NCBI RefSeq assembly: GCF_050948215.1
Contig: NC_135158.1
Coordinates: 8,913,822-8,977,821 of the forward strand
Source of the DNA: Halictus rubicundus
Taxonomy: Eukaryota > Arthropoda > Insecta > Hymenoptera > Halictidae
Length of the DNA: 64,000 nt
Direction: 5' to 3'
Positions 1 through 13,878 of this stretch are shown here, in pieces (within the stretch, counting starts at the first letter, position 1; each line of letters opens with the position of its first letter). The notes beneath the pieces are model-generated. The model worked only from the letters and a program-made list of their open reading frames with translations, was not told where the DNA came from and did no database searches. A program made the translations under genes and the position numbers.

Positions 1-155
1 TTCTGTAATCTATCTACTTCGTTATATATACTAATATATATATGTATATACCAATATATATATTATTATATATGTATATATATATATATATAATATATAT
101 ATGATACACCTTTGTATTTTCCTCTTTCTTTCTTTATATATATTTATATATATAC

Positions 156-160
<5 letters not shown>

Positions 161-187
<27 letters not shown>
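161..187. repeat. (CT)13 microsatellite
   Basis: A CT run preceded by TA repeats (30-107) and followed by CA-rich sequence. Confidence 0.9.
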
Positions 188-194
<7 letters not shown>

Positions 195-1955
195 GACACA
201 TACTCACGCAGTCTCTACGTTTAAAGCACTCTCACGCCGGCTGAGACGATCACATGTGAACACTCGCAAGCCTGTCCTACATGTACTGATGACGTAGAAT
301 ACAGCTATATAAATTATATCTCTTATACACTTACGGTAATTGTATATCATTTTTATATATACACATATGCCTCTATATGTATATATGCGTATGCACAGTA
401 TCGCGCGTATGACAAGCGTCGCGGAAACACATCGTTCGCATGAGTCGCGAACAGTTTTCATCCCTTCCTTGGGCACCTTCTAGCCGTTCCCTCGGCGTCT
501 CTCGCGATTCTTCCCGGTTTCCTTTGATCATTTCCTGTTGGGATAACAACCGGGGAGAAGCGTTCACTGACACGGGAAAAATTGTCCGCGACCGGCGACA
601 GTGTCTCTCGAGCAAACACGCACACGCCCGACACCGTATGCGCTGTCGTCCCATAACAGCTGTCCCCTTTTCCTGTTACCCAACCATGCTTGCTCGTATC
701 ATCCTGCGACTCCCTAAGAAAGGCTCGTGTCCCTCTTTATTTTAATACCATACTCTCCTGCGATCCTAACTTACGTATTTGTCTCCGAGGAGTACGCGGT
801 TATTTTTCTCCCTTGTCTCAATTTCCTTCTTTCTTTCTCGTACAAAACGTTACCCTGGAATAATATCATGTCGATCCATCGCGAGGCAATCCCTCGATCT
901 TTCGCCGAGAGTCCATTCTTCGCCGAGCGTTTATAGTCTTCGCAGAAATATTATAGAATGGTTTCTAATTCGCGGTTTCTAATTCGTAGCCATAGAGCAT
1001 TGCTACGCAGTTCAGCCGTTGTATATTTAAAAGTAATTTCGAACTGTGTGTTCCATCATGTTGTACGACCTTCCTCAGCGATTTTTTAAAGAAAGATTCT
1101 AGAGAATTTTAGCCTTGAATTTCGTATGAATTTAAGATTGTTTTAGGAAGTTCAATTAATAACTAGGTGACTGTCAGCTACATTCTTGAAAGAAAAATTG
1201 TCTGACGCCATTTTTCTTCTTGAATGTACTACTTCTTTCCTACGATCAATTTAAATCCCAATTGAAGATGAAGATTGTACACAATCTCTACATTAATACT
1301 TGCAGAATATTTTAATAGCTCTTCGAGAACGAAATACTCATCCGAGAAACCGACCCGCAAAATGGCGTCTGCTTGAATCCTAACCAAACGAAGCTTACGC
1401 TCAACATGTAAATCTCAGCATTGAAATGATCACTGAAACAGCCTAAAAAACGACTAACAACAATGTGAATCATTGTGTTTACCGAATGTAGGTCTCCAAT
1501 GAAGAATCAATCGACCTCGTGTCTAAAAGTACCCGTGTCATGGAAATCGAGTCGGAATAAAACATCCTCGGGTCGATTAGGTTCGATCGAGGCCGGTGGA
1601 ATTCCGAATGAAAAATTCACGGTCAATTATGGCATGTCCGAGGGCTGTACACTGCCCTCGGGGGAGCCCGAAATCATGGATCATCATGGTCGGTCTTAAT
1701 GGATCCCGAATTGTTCGATCGATTCCCTCGCGACGATCGACGATTCGCGTTGATTCCGCGATCGAGAAACTCACCCTAATTCCCTGTGCTCGCAGACCTC
1801 GCGTAATCGTGTCCGCACATACTATACAGTGTATGGCAGCCCCTATGCGCACATATACATACAATTATTATATACTTCGCAGCAACACGTTATAAAAAGC
1901 GATGCTTTTCGCTCTCTTACCCGACGAAACGCTTTTCTGAAAGACGCAGTCGCGA

Positions 1956-1958
<3 letters not shown>

Positions 1959-1987
<29 letters not shown>
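1959..1987. repeat. (TC)14 microsatellite
   Basis: A perfect TC run followed by a T-rich stretch to about 2200. Confidence 0.9.
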
Positions 1988-1989
<2 letters not shown>

Positions 1990-4900
1990 GCATTTCTCCT
2001 TTCACATCTTTCTCTTTCTCTCTTTGTTTTTTTTTTGTAAAAATTTCTATTCGCATTTTTCTCCTTAGTCAGTTTTTTTTCGTTTGTTCACCGTTCGCAT
2101 CGCACACTACGCATCGCTTTGTTTCACGTTTACTTCATTTTTTTTTCCTTATCGCTCGCCTCTATTTATCTCCACGTTTTTTTTTCTTATCTTCGCACTT
2201 TTTTTTTATTTTCGTTAACCGCGATAAAAATTTAAAATACTCGTATTACACGTAAGTATTTATGACCCTGTTTTCGTAAAGGCTTTTCAACATAAGTCGT
2301 TATCGGCCGAGGAAGATACGGAAAAAGAAAGACACCTCGTCGATGAAGAAGAGGGGGAAAACGGGTTGCTGATGTGTACAACGTGGTTGAAGACATGATC
2401 GGATCTGAGTTTTCGGATGGGACGTCGTCCTCGACGGTACGAGGATCCATGAATCTCTCGAAGACTGACCGGAAGTGGCGGCGTAGAACAACACGTCGGA
2501 CACGATCCGCGACAGCGAACTCCGAAATCGATCGAAACCTTCTCGCGTTTCCGGCTTCGGGAGCATCCACACTACATCTACGCCGCGGATGTTCACGAAT
2601 TTCTGCCTAAAAGTTGAAAGATTTTTAGGCACGTCGTTACCGAAAACCACGAAGCTCCTAGGAGTTCAAAACCGGTCTAATTTCTTTTCGTATATGCGTA
2701 AACATTCGCACGAACATCCGCGGTTTAACTACTAATTCTAGAGACCGCTGCTCAAAACAATCAGTGGCTCGTCGAATCGATGAAAAATATCTTCGGTGGC
2801 ATTACCCGCACGAAGTGAATGTTCGAACGTTCGCCAGTAAATACCCTGTTAACTATCAAGAACTAGTTCTTAAATCCGGGGAGAGTTTCTAATTGTTCCG
2901 AGCAGCGTTTGGAGAACAGATATGTCAGGACTCGCTATAGAGTAGTAAAAATACGTCGAAAAACTATATGAGATCTGGAATTTTGTTCTTACTATACGAG
3001 AACACTGTCCGTGGTTGGACCAATCTAGTCACTCGAGATTCATTTCTTGTGCAACCACAGAATCGAGCATGTTCAGAAGTTTGTTTTATGTGCACTAAAT
3101 TTTACTTCAAACATTTCCTTCATTCCGATAGAGACTCTTTGTACTGCGCGAGACTGGAAAGATGGCTCTGATGGTAGTGCGGCAAAATGGCTGCTCGTAA
3201 CGCTTCCAAAATGGCTCTCCGTTTGATACAATTCCTCTATTAAGTCTCTCAGCCTTTAGGTTCTTGCAAGTACGCACCGATGAACTAATGGGAGCCGATC
3301 TAGTGAGATTATCAATAAAAAAAAAGGCTTCCAAACGTCTGGAGATTTCGGGATGAATCTTGTACTGACAGAAGCCTCCATTAAAATGAATTTCCAGAGT
3401 CCTCCGAACAGTTCGATATTAATAAATAGAGAAGATTAATAGAGTAATAGAGAAAACAAGATTTTCAATAAACTTCTGAAAATATGCGACCCTCTTCGCC
3501 CTAACTTTCGTCTCGGACACCGCTGAATTCTTCAGCGACGAAAGGAGACGAATGAACAGCTAAAATCGAACATTTTTTCTTCCAACCACAGCAGTCCGCC
3601 GTTTTCGAAGCATGATATGCACCAAGATATGCAAACCATCCCAGCCTTAGACGTCCGATCTCAATCGAATCGTTTGTTTATCGCGGATCGTACCGTTCGA
3701 CGCGTTCGCCGCGAACAGCGGTGCAACAATCGACGCGAATTGGAAGAACAAAAGGGTAAGGGCAGGAAATCCCACGAACGGGTTGGAAGTGAGTGTCGTG
3801 TTTGCGTGTACATATTGGCTTTCGTAAACGGAAGCGGGCCGCCCCGTTATCTTCTGGATAACGCTTCGACGATCTTTCGAACGGATCGCGAGCATCGACG
3901 AAGCTCGCTGCGCTTCCGAGAGAGCTCGTGCTATCGTACATTTTTCTATAATCCCTGTCTCCCGTGCCCAACGAGGCGTTCTTAATTCTACGTACGAATC
4001 GGAACTGCCGTTGAGAACGCGATTTCCTTGCTTGTGTTCGTTCGCTCGATTACGTACGAAATGTCCTAACACCCTTTGCTCCAAATCGTCTCCTCCGCCC
4101 CCCCCCCCGCCCCGGGAGAAATTCTTTCGAAACTCAGGAATTTCGTAGAGATCAATTTGGCACTTAAAATCCTCCCGAGAATTCGACCAGGAGATCGGCC
4201 ATCTTCTGACCTCGTTTTTGTTTTTAATCATTTCTCTTTGCCAGCGAGACGAAGAAGCATGAAATCCTCTCTTGTCGTCTACGTTTTACGTCCTATCGAC
4301 AGGTAACGAAAATCACGGCGAATGTGAATGCAGAAAATGGCGCGAACACTCCCCCAAACGAAGTTCCCAAACCCCGAACACTTTTCCTCGTTCGATCGTG
4401 TCTTGATCGTATCGGAAGCAGCGTTAAAGTACATCGTATAAATATTTATTGCTTGTCGAGCCTGTTCCGCTGTTAAATTAGCAAATACCACTAAAAGTCC
4501 GTAAAAATTTACCGCTAGGATACCGCCTAAAGTCGTCCGACTTAATTCTACGAGAAAGAAAAAGAAAAGAAAATAAAGTCAAATAAAAAGAAAAGGACAT
4601 TTCGTACGTTCGTATCCGACACGCGCTCTCTTCTGACCGATTTCTCGTGTTCTCGCGATCGGTTGTTCGCGAGTCCCGAGGGATCTGTATCGGAGGAGTC
4701 GACTCTCCGCAGAACTTTTCTGAACGGGTCTCCAAGCAGAAGAACCTGAGGTCGGCACACGAGAAACCGGCGGAGCGTCTTTTGTTAATAACTCGTAAAC
4801 GGCCGCGCAAGCGGCGACGATTTGGCACACGTGACGTTTCAGTCCGCGAAAATTTACCTAAGCTTGGCACGAAAGTTGAGCCGCCCGCTTGGACGATTTT

Positions 4901-5123
4901 TCCCCGCGATCCTCGGTCGTTCGATCCTCGTTCGATCTCGTTTTGGCACACGTAACAACGGAAAAACCGAGAAACGAAATTGGGCTACAGTATGATTCTC
5001 GCGCGCATCCATGCTACTCTGCGATTCGATTATCCCAAGCGTACACGTACGCAATCGAGATTCTCTTTAGTCCCTCGGTATTATTATCGGTTCCATTGTA
5101 AATTGTTCTTTCTCTTTCGCTCG

Positions 5124-5150
5124 TTCTCTCTCTCTCTCTCTCTCTCTCTC
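5124..5150. repeat. (TC)n microsatellite
   Basis: A perfect TC run in T/C-rich surroundings. Confidence 0.9.
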
Positions 5151-8100
5151 GCTTTCTCTCAATCGTTACAGAAAAATATGCCGTTGAGAATCTCAGGCGT
5201 CCGCCCGATCGCGCTCGACCCTTTTTTTTCCCACGCGCCCTTCGGACGAGAACAAAAAGGTCTTGCCCTTAATTTTCGCGCCCCGCCGGAGTAGAGCGCG
5301 TGCTCAATATCCTATAAAAACTAAGTTATTTCTTAGCTGATTGCCTTGCGTTACGGTAAGGTTGGGCGCTCGATCAGGATCCGTCGCGAATTAATTGAAC
5401 ACGCGGGTTCCGTCGGCCGCCATGTTGAAACGCTTTGCGAGTTTCTTTCGGATGCTTGCCTGAATGGTGGCTACGGTTCGATTAACGTTGATGTTCTCTA
5501 AAACTGAAATTGTTCCCTTCTGTCGTCTACGTTTGCGAGTACAGTCTTTCCTCGTTAGCGTCGAACAGCGCTCTCGCGCTATTATTTCGCTCCAGTCCAC
5601 CTAAGCGATCAGGACGATGTAGAGTCCCGATTGAACAATACAGGTGACAACGCACGTGGAAGTGTTCCTTCAGACGAAGGACGTTAGAATTGTAGAAGAG
5701 CTTCTCGTTACTCTTGACTCGCCATTCTCTGTTCGACGTGGATCTGCACGTTCTTCGGGAGGGCTGGCCTACTATCTGCATCGCCACGTCCAACTGATAA
5801 GAAGAGACCCGACGAAGATAGTAACACGTTATACTGAAGAGGCCAAACAGAGACAGAGGTATACACGTATCCTTCAAAGTGTTGACCTGTTGTTGCCCTA
5901 GGTTATGTCCGAAGTAACTCCGGAAGGAAGTGGATCAATTCTTTGTTGAACACACGAGTCGAAAGAAGAAGATGACGAGGAGTGTCTCTCGGAAGCTCGA
6001 CAGGCAAGGATAGCTTGTAGAAGGCAAGCTGCTCTTGACAGTACCGAGTCGAAAGTCTCTGGCCTGATGGTTCCGGGTCGTGAGGATTGTAGATTGCAAT
6101 TATAGATCCCTTTGATCAAAGGGACCTAAAGGTCGATATATACGACCTCAACAACCAGAACTATGCAACCTACAGAGATTGTAAGCTTCTTCCCGACCCA
6201 ACTGTTCTTTTGCCAGGTGACACCGAGCTGCCAACCGATAGCGAATATTCTACTCGATAGTGTCCTGGACGACGCGACGCTAACGAGGGGAAATTGTGCG
6301 TGAATGTTATTCGCCTGGTTTCTCTTCAGCGTTAGAATTCCATGTTCTCTGATCTTGAATCTACCCCTTCATTTCTGTGGATGTACACTCTCGTTCACGG
6401 ACGCTGATAGCGTTCGAAGAACAGAAACGAGTAGATTCAGACAGCGTGTGTATGTTCTACTCTATCGCACGATGAATATTGTCTACAGGTCTACCGGATC
6501 CTCTCCCCGGAGTGAGAATCTTGTCTCTTAATACTTGTTCGCATTTCGCATTTTCGTTACTCTTCAGCCGCGTTAGCCGTGGCTCCCTTCGAGAACTGGA
6601 ATACTGTTCTTCGACGAGGTTGTTCAACGCTGTCCTTATCTACACGTTCTAGCCAAGATTCCTTTCGATTGTAGCTTCACGATTTCCGTTTCTCCAGAAA
6701 AATCTGAAGGAACCGGCGAACTTGCCACGTGTCCCGTGGAAAGGGGCGGACAATTTCGAAAAATATATCATCAAGCGGCCGCGTTCGAACGGAACCCAGG
6801 GTGCCGCGCAAAATGCAATTCGGATCCTGGCCGAGGCCCGCGCAGTAAGGATAAGGCCCCTGCACTAACAGATTGCTCTACGCCACAACAATACGATTGC
6901 GTTCCTATCGACGTTGACGCGCGCAACGTCCTCGCTTCTCAATAAATTTCGTTTCAGGGCAAATGACGAGACGAAAGGGGGTTGGGGGATGGGGTGATCG
7001 GATCTCGGAACTCCCCTGCCGATCGGGGAACCAAAAACGTGGTCGACGTTCCTCTCGAATCGAGCCGCTTGCAGTTTACGCTCGAACACCGTTGCGATCG
7101 TGAAAAGGAGCAGAATTGAGTTGCGGGTACACGGCGTGCTACGATCGAACATCGATCCCATTGGGACATCCTGGTCCTCGGACCGAACGTGGATCTCTTC
7201 AAGATAGCTATTCTGAATAACAAGTCACCGCGATTCTAGTTGATCTCCGGGAGAACGTTATACAAAACTTCGGTGATCTCGCGAGCTTCGTAGAACTCTA
7301 TATCAAGTAGGCAAAGCCTCGAACAGGTTACGATCCAAGTAGAAAAGTGCTACGAATTGTCTACGATTTCGGGGGATATTTTATGGATCTCGAACGGCTA
7401 TACAAAAGTATTAAATACCGAATCAGGGAGCGACGTTGTGTGCTCGAACCTCCTGCGCCAGATGGTCCGTCGCCGGCCATTAAACTGCTCCAGGGTCGAT
7501 CTCAACTCCGGATGGCTACACCGGAGTACAATAGTGTCGAAACTCGCCAACCGATGTTCGCGAATTGTTCCTGGAACGACCGCCGGAAGCTCGTCGTAGC
7601 TCAAGCGAATGATCTCGCACGGTGTGTACCCGCAACAGAAGATCCTCGTCGATCAGCCGATCCCTCTGACGCGGCTCCCTTTCGCCGTTGGTTTTTTTTT
7701 TTTTTGTTAGTTCGTTTTCTTTTTTTTTTTTTTTGCTTTTCTTCTTTAAACACGAAACAAATTACACTGGATAAGACGACAGACCTTTACTAGACACACT
7801 ACGAAGAGTCGACTGATCGAAGTATCTACGGGACAGAGACGTCCCGAACAAGTATACAATTCGTTTGACCTCTATTCGAGAGTGACAATACACGCCGGAT
7901 AAATATGAGCTTGCTTATTAGTAGCAAAAAGAGAGATTAATTATTCGTATAGCCTAGTCATATGTGTCATCGGATATGCTTCGGGGATTCGTTGGAAGAG
8001 GATGGGTGTGATCCGTGATGATCCAGAGATGATGAAGGGGGGACGAGGGGAAGAGGATGATGTACGATGATTCTTCGGTGGGTTTCGCGGTTGGTTCGAA

Positions 8101-8257
8101 GCTCGGTGGGCAGTGACGACATTCCGTTGCCTTCGGAGAATATAGACACTGCGACGAGAGACGAGAAGAAACGAATTAATGCTCGCACCGACCACCGTTC
8201 TCCACTTGGGAGCATCGAGAAACCGAAAAGTTTTGCTGGGGGATTTTGCTCGGAACA

Positions 8258-8281
8258 CGGGGAGGGGAGGGGAGGTGGCGG
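8258..8281 (-). promoter_or_regulatory. CCTCCCC-repeat patch
   Basis: The minus strand reads CCACCTCCCCTCCCCTCCCC, close to the repeated CCUCCC patches favoured by PCBPs. On the plus strand it is a G-quadruplex-type motif. No transcript is demonstrated here. Confidence 0.2.
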
Positions 8282-9644
8282 CTAATTGGTCACCCACATT
8301 TTACCCGCGACGAAACTTCCCTGCTGGACGACAAACCGTGTGCTCTCCAACCCTCGTGCGTCCATTGGACGATCAACTCTTATGACCCCTATGATCTCTC
8401 AGGCGTGGTCTCCTTCTAATTTACCTCCGGAAATGTTTCGACGTTGTTTCTCGCTGCCATTGTGAAAACGGCGGCGAGCGTGTGTAGCGTCACCTAGCAT
8501 AAAGCTGTATCAGTTGCCCTTGACGCGGTGACTATTCTTTGATCAATTAATTTGACGGGTTCGAGCAAATTTGATCAGCATTTTCAGGAAGCAAGAGATC
8601 TAGCAGCCAGGGTTCGATCAATTTTGGCTTTACATTGGTTACTTCGATTTCGTGGGATCTCAAAATATTTTGGAATATTTTCAAAGAATGTTTTCCCCAT
8701 TTTTCTCCAAGATGTTGCTCGAGACTTTCAGCTCGTGACATTGACTTTCAGCCTCTAACATTGTGGTACTAGATAGTAACCGTGATCGAGAGTGTCGCGC
8801 AGAAGCCATTTGCAGGTCAGTGTAGGAGAGCACACGCGTGTCTGTCAACGTCAACGTATACGCGCGCGGCAATCGGCTCCCGGTGACAATTCTCCGCGTA
8901 GAACGAGCCTAACAGGTCTCGAAAACACGCGATCGTCCAGGACCACGGGGCTTCCGAAGAAGCTTCTCGACGATCGAGGAGGATTACACGCACGCGCGCA
9001 CGCACATGATTTCATCGTATCATTAATAACAACGTAAAAGAACAAGGAAAAAAAAAGGAAAATCTTCTTGAAGTCTCCTCTAACGCGATTAAGTTCTATT
9101 TTTTTCCTCACCCTTTCTCTCCCTCTCTGGCACACAGTCTTTTCGGTTTTTTGTCTATTGTTTCTTCCATTTTCTCACGGTTCTCTTCTTTGTCTCTTTC
9201 TCTCACTCACACTCTCTTTCTCTTTCTCTCTGGTCACATTCACTCTCGACCACACGCACGCGTACGCAATCACACACACACGCACACACTCGCGAACACC
9301 GATCTATCTCTCTCCCCGGTTTTTCTCCGCGATGTGCTTTAAAAATTGTCCTTAACTACTTACTAATAATCGATTCTAATCACAGCAATTATTTATTGTT
9401 GATATACACAATCATACAGCGTCTCTCGCTAATTAGATTAACTTACGTGTGTGAGTGTGTGTTTTCATTTTTTTTTCCTTTTCCCCTCTCTTTCATTCGA
9501 AACCTCCCGACACCTCTGACGTTTCCGTCATCGTTTCTGTTTCGTTTCGTTTCGTTTCGCTCCGCGTTTATTTTTTTCGTCTTTTCTGTTTTCTTTCCCG
9601 TACTTTTTCGCATCACTGTACAAGCAAAGGCTAGCTTCTCGAAT

Positions 9645-9671
9645 GACGACGACGACGACGACGACGACGAC
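9645..9671. repeat. (GAC)9 trinucleotide run
   Basis: A perfect GAC run; in one plus frame it gives poly-Asp but there is no gene around it. A (TTTCG)n run lies about 100 bp before it. Confidence 0.9.
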
Positions 9672-9831
9672 AGGCGACGTCGTTTCCGGTCACGTTTAAA
9701 CTTCGTTTCCTTTGGTTTTCCTCGACTTTTATTAGTTTTTTTTTTGTGGTTGTTGTTGTAACGTTTTTACAACGTGTTACGTCGTTATCGTGCGATAATT
9801 AGAGAGCGGAGGGGCGAAGTGGTGGTAGTTA

Positions 9832-9862
9832 TGGGGGTGGGGGCGGGGGGAGCGAGGAGGGT
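9832..9862 (-). promoter_or_regulatory. C-rich patch
   Basis: The minus strand has CTCCCCCCGCCCCCACCCCC. If mub transcripts reach this far it would be a C-rich 3' element; otherwise it is simply a G/C-skewed low-complexity patch. Confidence 0.2.
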
Positions 9863-10449
9863 TGCGAATGAAGAACGGAGACGCGAAGAATTCATGATGC
9901 CGAGCTTCATGACGTAGACCAAGAGGACAACGAGAAGATCCTGCGGTTTCTCAAGGGAGCGGGGGCGCGCGCGCGCGCGAAGAGTATGCTCGTTTCGCCT
10001 CTTTTTCTTTTTTTCCCCCCCCGCCGCGCTTCTTTTGTTCCGTCGAATTTTGTCTGGATGGGTGAGAAAAGAGAGAAATGCTTCGTAAAGAAACGGCAAC
10101 GTAATCAAGCTTCTTTTTGTTTCATACTTTCTATTTTTTTTTTTTATGTTTTCCTCCATCTTCTCTTCTATTTTCATCGTCGTCGCAACCATTTAAATTA
10201 TATCATAAATAATATAACAGTACAAATAAGTTAGCACTTAAGTTAGCATATAAAAAGAAAAGAGAGAACAAACGAATCGTGTACCTAGCGATCTGTAAAT
10301 AAAAAAGAAAGAAAAGAACGCTATATATCGTGGGGATTTAACAAATTGGACAGCCATTGTGAACGAAGAGTGTTTTGGCACAGAGTTGACGGTTTTGATA
10401 GTGCTAGATTCCATTGCTTTGGATTTTTTTAGGGAACCCTGGGAAATTT

Positions 10450-10452
<3 letters not shown>

Positions 10453-10486
<34 letters not shown>
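10453..10486. repeat. (GA)17 microsatellite
   Basis: A perfect GA run on the plus strand; a long TA run follows at about 10650-10710. Confidence 0.9.
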
Positions 10487-10490
<4 letters not shown>

Positions 10491-10663
10491 GTCTGCGAGA
10501 ATTGATATTAAAGAATCGGGAAGAGAGGAATTTATGAAATTTGTCAGGAAGGAACAGAGGCTAGCGAATGTTACACATTTTTGTAAAAATCTGCGACAAA
10601 AATAATCCCCACAATATATAGTTTCACGTATATTATGTGTATGTGTATATATATATATTTTTA

Positions 10664-10714
<51 letters not shown>

Positions 10715-13700
10715 AGAAATAGAAACGCGAATATATTCCTACGCATGTATAAATAATTATCCGCCGGCGATTAATTAGCTCGCGAGATTAATAGGCGTCG
10801 CCTTTCGTTTTTCGTCGAATTGGAAGCTCATCCGGGCAGACGATCGAACACAACCCATTGAATTCTTTTTCGAGCAAATCGGAAACAATGAAGAAAAAAA
10901 GGGATACAAAGATGAAAACAAGATGGCGTTCGATCAACGATCGACGGAACGCGCAATAAATAGAAATTAAGACGAAAAAAAGAAGAAAAAAAAAAGAAAA
11001 GAAACGAACACGAACGTTGAGAATCGATGAATGTCGAGACGAATCAATAAATATGTACAACGAGAGATGATTATAGAATATTTACAAGATCGAATCGCGA
11101 TTGAAGCAATTTTGAGCGAACTTAACGAGACGATGCGCTTGATCACAGAAGCAACGATGAGATTAACGCGCGACGCCATTATATTGCACGCTTCGATATA
11201 TCGAGGGAAACGACGAAAGTGAATAAAGAAGAAAATTTCAGCGCCACGACTTTGAACGTCGAGATTCCTCTCGGAGCAAGAAAATTGCTTCGACGCAACA
11301 ATTTTCAATCTTCGCGTCAAGATGGACGCGAACAGCGCGGAGACAAACTCAGCGTTTCCGGTAGCACGAATTGAACAACCATTTCTAAAAACAATCGATT
11401 AATTTCCAGCCCGATGGCGGGAGATTCGAAATAAAGCGAACACTCCGATTCGAACGACCGGAGTTCACGGGTCGAAATGAATCGCACGCGCCGAGAAGAC
11501 AAAATGGCCGTGAAGAAGAACCATCGCAGACCGAGCACATGATTTCGAAGCGATTAGTTAATTGTCTAATCTCACGATCGAGCCGCAAGACCTCCGATCC
11601 GCGTCTCTAAGATCATCTCCTATGACTAGAAAACCATTGTCATCGGTATAAATTGCCAACGAAAACGTAGGCAGCTGGTGAAACAGTGGCCATGGGGAGT
11701 GTCACGACGGCTAACTTCGCCGAGTCTGTCTTCCGGTCGTTCTTTCTTTCAACAGTTTGCTGTTGTTCGCTGGACACTTCGAGACCCAAAGCGAAAATGA
11801 TTTTAAACGAAATGGTGGGACTTTTCTTAACCACCTTCGAGACGCTGAGCTAAGTACCCACGTGAAAATGATTTTAAAAGAAACGGTGCGGTTCTGGCTC
11901 GACTACACCTTCTCGGGTGAAACCGAGTCCCGAGAATGATTGTAAAAGAAACAGATAGGGGAAGATCTCTGATTTCTCGAAATTTTTCGAAGAACGCGAC
12001 GGAACGAAGGGGCACGCGAATCGCTCGAAGGCGCGGAACATCGATGGAAGCACGTGGAACGCTCGCCTGGGCAAAGCGTTTTCTCCTCCGACCGTTTCGC
12101 GCGTCTTTTGGCACAGATATTGGAAGCGATCATCCATCGGACAGTCTTGGATTCGCCGTTTCTCTGACGTTGCCCTAACAGTCTCTAAAAAGGAAAGACG
12201 AGCCCGTTCGAAACACGTTCCGAACGATCGAGAACCTAGGACCGCCATCGAAGACTAAATTTGGCTCGCGGATGCTAGAAGACACTGAACTTACCCTGCA
12301 AACAATCAACCGAGAAAACGATCGGCTCGAATATAATAGTATGTATATACAATCACCGTCCACAAGCTGCTGGAGCACAGCGAGTTACTGAATTTTAACT
12401 GTGAACAAGAAGTTCTTGGATTACTGAGGAAGAGCTCCTCCTTGTGGCCATCGTCTTCAATTTTTACTCACATCTTCTTATAGGAAGACAATTTATTCTT
12501 AACGCTTCACTCTCAAATCTCGCAATTGTCTTTGTAAGATTACAGACGAACGGCTGAGAACGTCTCAATAAATGATTGAAAAGCGACGGAAAATTTCGTT
12601 CGAAATTCAACAAATTTATCTAGCGTAACAACTTCTTACGAAATGATTGTTTAACTCTTTCACGTTTGATGTAGTCGTTAAAGAGACTTTTAACAGGCTT
12701 AAGGGAAGTCGAGTGTTAGTATCGTTCGAATACGTGCACAGAGGAGTAAATTGTCCATCGATAGTACACTATAATTGCAGAAAATCTTTGTTCAATGTGT
12801 AACCATCATCATGCAGTTGTAATAGTTTCCAAGAGGATGACAGATATCGAAAACACAGAGAGTCGAAAAATATAAGAAGCTACGAAGCCCACGGACTGTT
12901 GATCTTGTTTTAATAGCTTCAACATGTAGTTTGAATAGTCTGAAGACAAATCCTACGTTCATTCAATCATTTGACTATTTTAAATTTAACCTACCCACTT
13001 GAAAAATCCACAGTTTAATCATTATTTATCTAATCGTAGAAAAATGTTTCCGAGCGTTTCTTAATACGAGCAGTTTATTCAGAGATTATTTCCGTAATCT
13101 TTGTTTCAATAGAAATTCAATTTTTCTAATTTGTGTAATTGTCCAGCAGCTTACAGAAGGTGCAAAATTTACCTTGGCTACGAAACAACGTCTTACCGGG
13201 ATGGGAATAAAAAGCGGAGGAGGATGTAGATGAATTAGGTTGATGAAGAGAACGCCTCCAAGCTGGGCTTGTTTTCACGCCCCTAGCGTCGCGAATTCTC
13301 TCCGCTAACTTGTTTCTCCGTTATTCGAGTCGTATAATAAATATACATATATATATATTTATTATGATCATATATATATATGATATATCATTATTTATAT
13401 TCCACGTTATAATTTTCTTTATTTCTTCAACGGAAGAGCGTGCCCAGTGACGGCTCGGCTGGCTTCGATCACGCGAGATCGTGTTCCCGCGATCCCTTGA
13501 AGATGATCCAAGGGGACGTGTTTTTAGCCAGAGCCAAGACGACGCTGGCGTGCGCAAATTGATTTTTTCTCTCTCCGTGGTTTCGTGAAAAGCTCGGCCC
13601 CGGCTCGCGAGAACGCACGAAAAGCTTTTCGCGCGAGCCGGGACGCGGCGCGCTCCAACGGTTCACTTTTCAGAAAACGAAAACCCCCTTCCCTTTTTAC

Positions 13701-13836
13701 CGTCAATTTTGAAATCGAGTCTCGCATGCAAAAACTACGGAACTACGTAATTACCGCGCGCGGTTCATTGTCACTTTTCCCGCGGCGTTCCGCGCGAACG
13801 GGACCGTGTTTCTCTCGCTCTCTTTCATTCTCTCTT

Positions 13837-13838
<2 letters not shown>

Positions 13839-13875
<37 letters not shown>
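13839..13875. repeat. (TC)n microsatellite
   Basis: A TC run of about 18 units extending from an imperfect TC-rich stretch starting near 13810. Confidence 0.9.

Positions 13876-13878
<3 letters not shown>

Noticed and set aside
1326..1420. Strong minus acceptor ggctgtttcag followed by an open frame in KH3 phase
   Set aside because: The 40-residue peptide is hydrophobic and mixed, unlike PCBP tails, and one good acceptor per few kb is expected by chance.
5644..6120. Plus-strand frame MTTHVEVFLQ... resembling a decayed retroelement
   Set aside because: I could not identify any reverse transcriptase, gag or integrase motif, and the opposite strand is also open.
7941..8297. Minus-strand region open in all three frames, one reading P/S/H-rich and in KH3 phase after accgag
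   Set aside because: All frames are open because the strand is CT-rich and stop-poor, so no frame can be preferred. It could be reconsidered if transcripts appear.
9785..10192. Minus-strand H/P/Y-rich reading near 9800-9950
   Set aside because: The frame that looks tail-like needs an incoming phase 1, which the KH3 exon cannot provide, and C-rich sequence gives P/H-rich peptides by composition.
12175..12378. Minus acceptor gattgtttgcag followed by RVSSVSSS... in KH3 phase
   Set aside because: The first bases (GGTAAGTT) look more like a donor than an exon start, and the peptide has no family resemblance.
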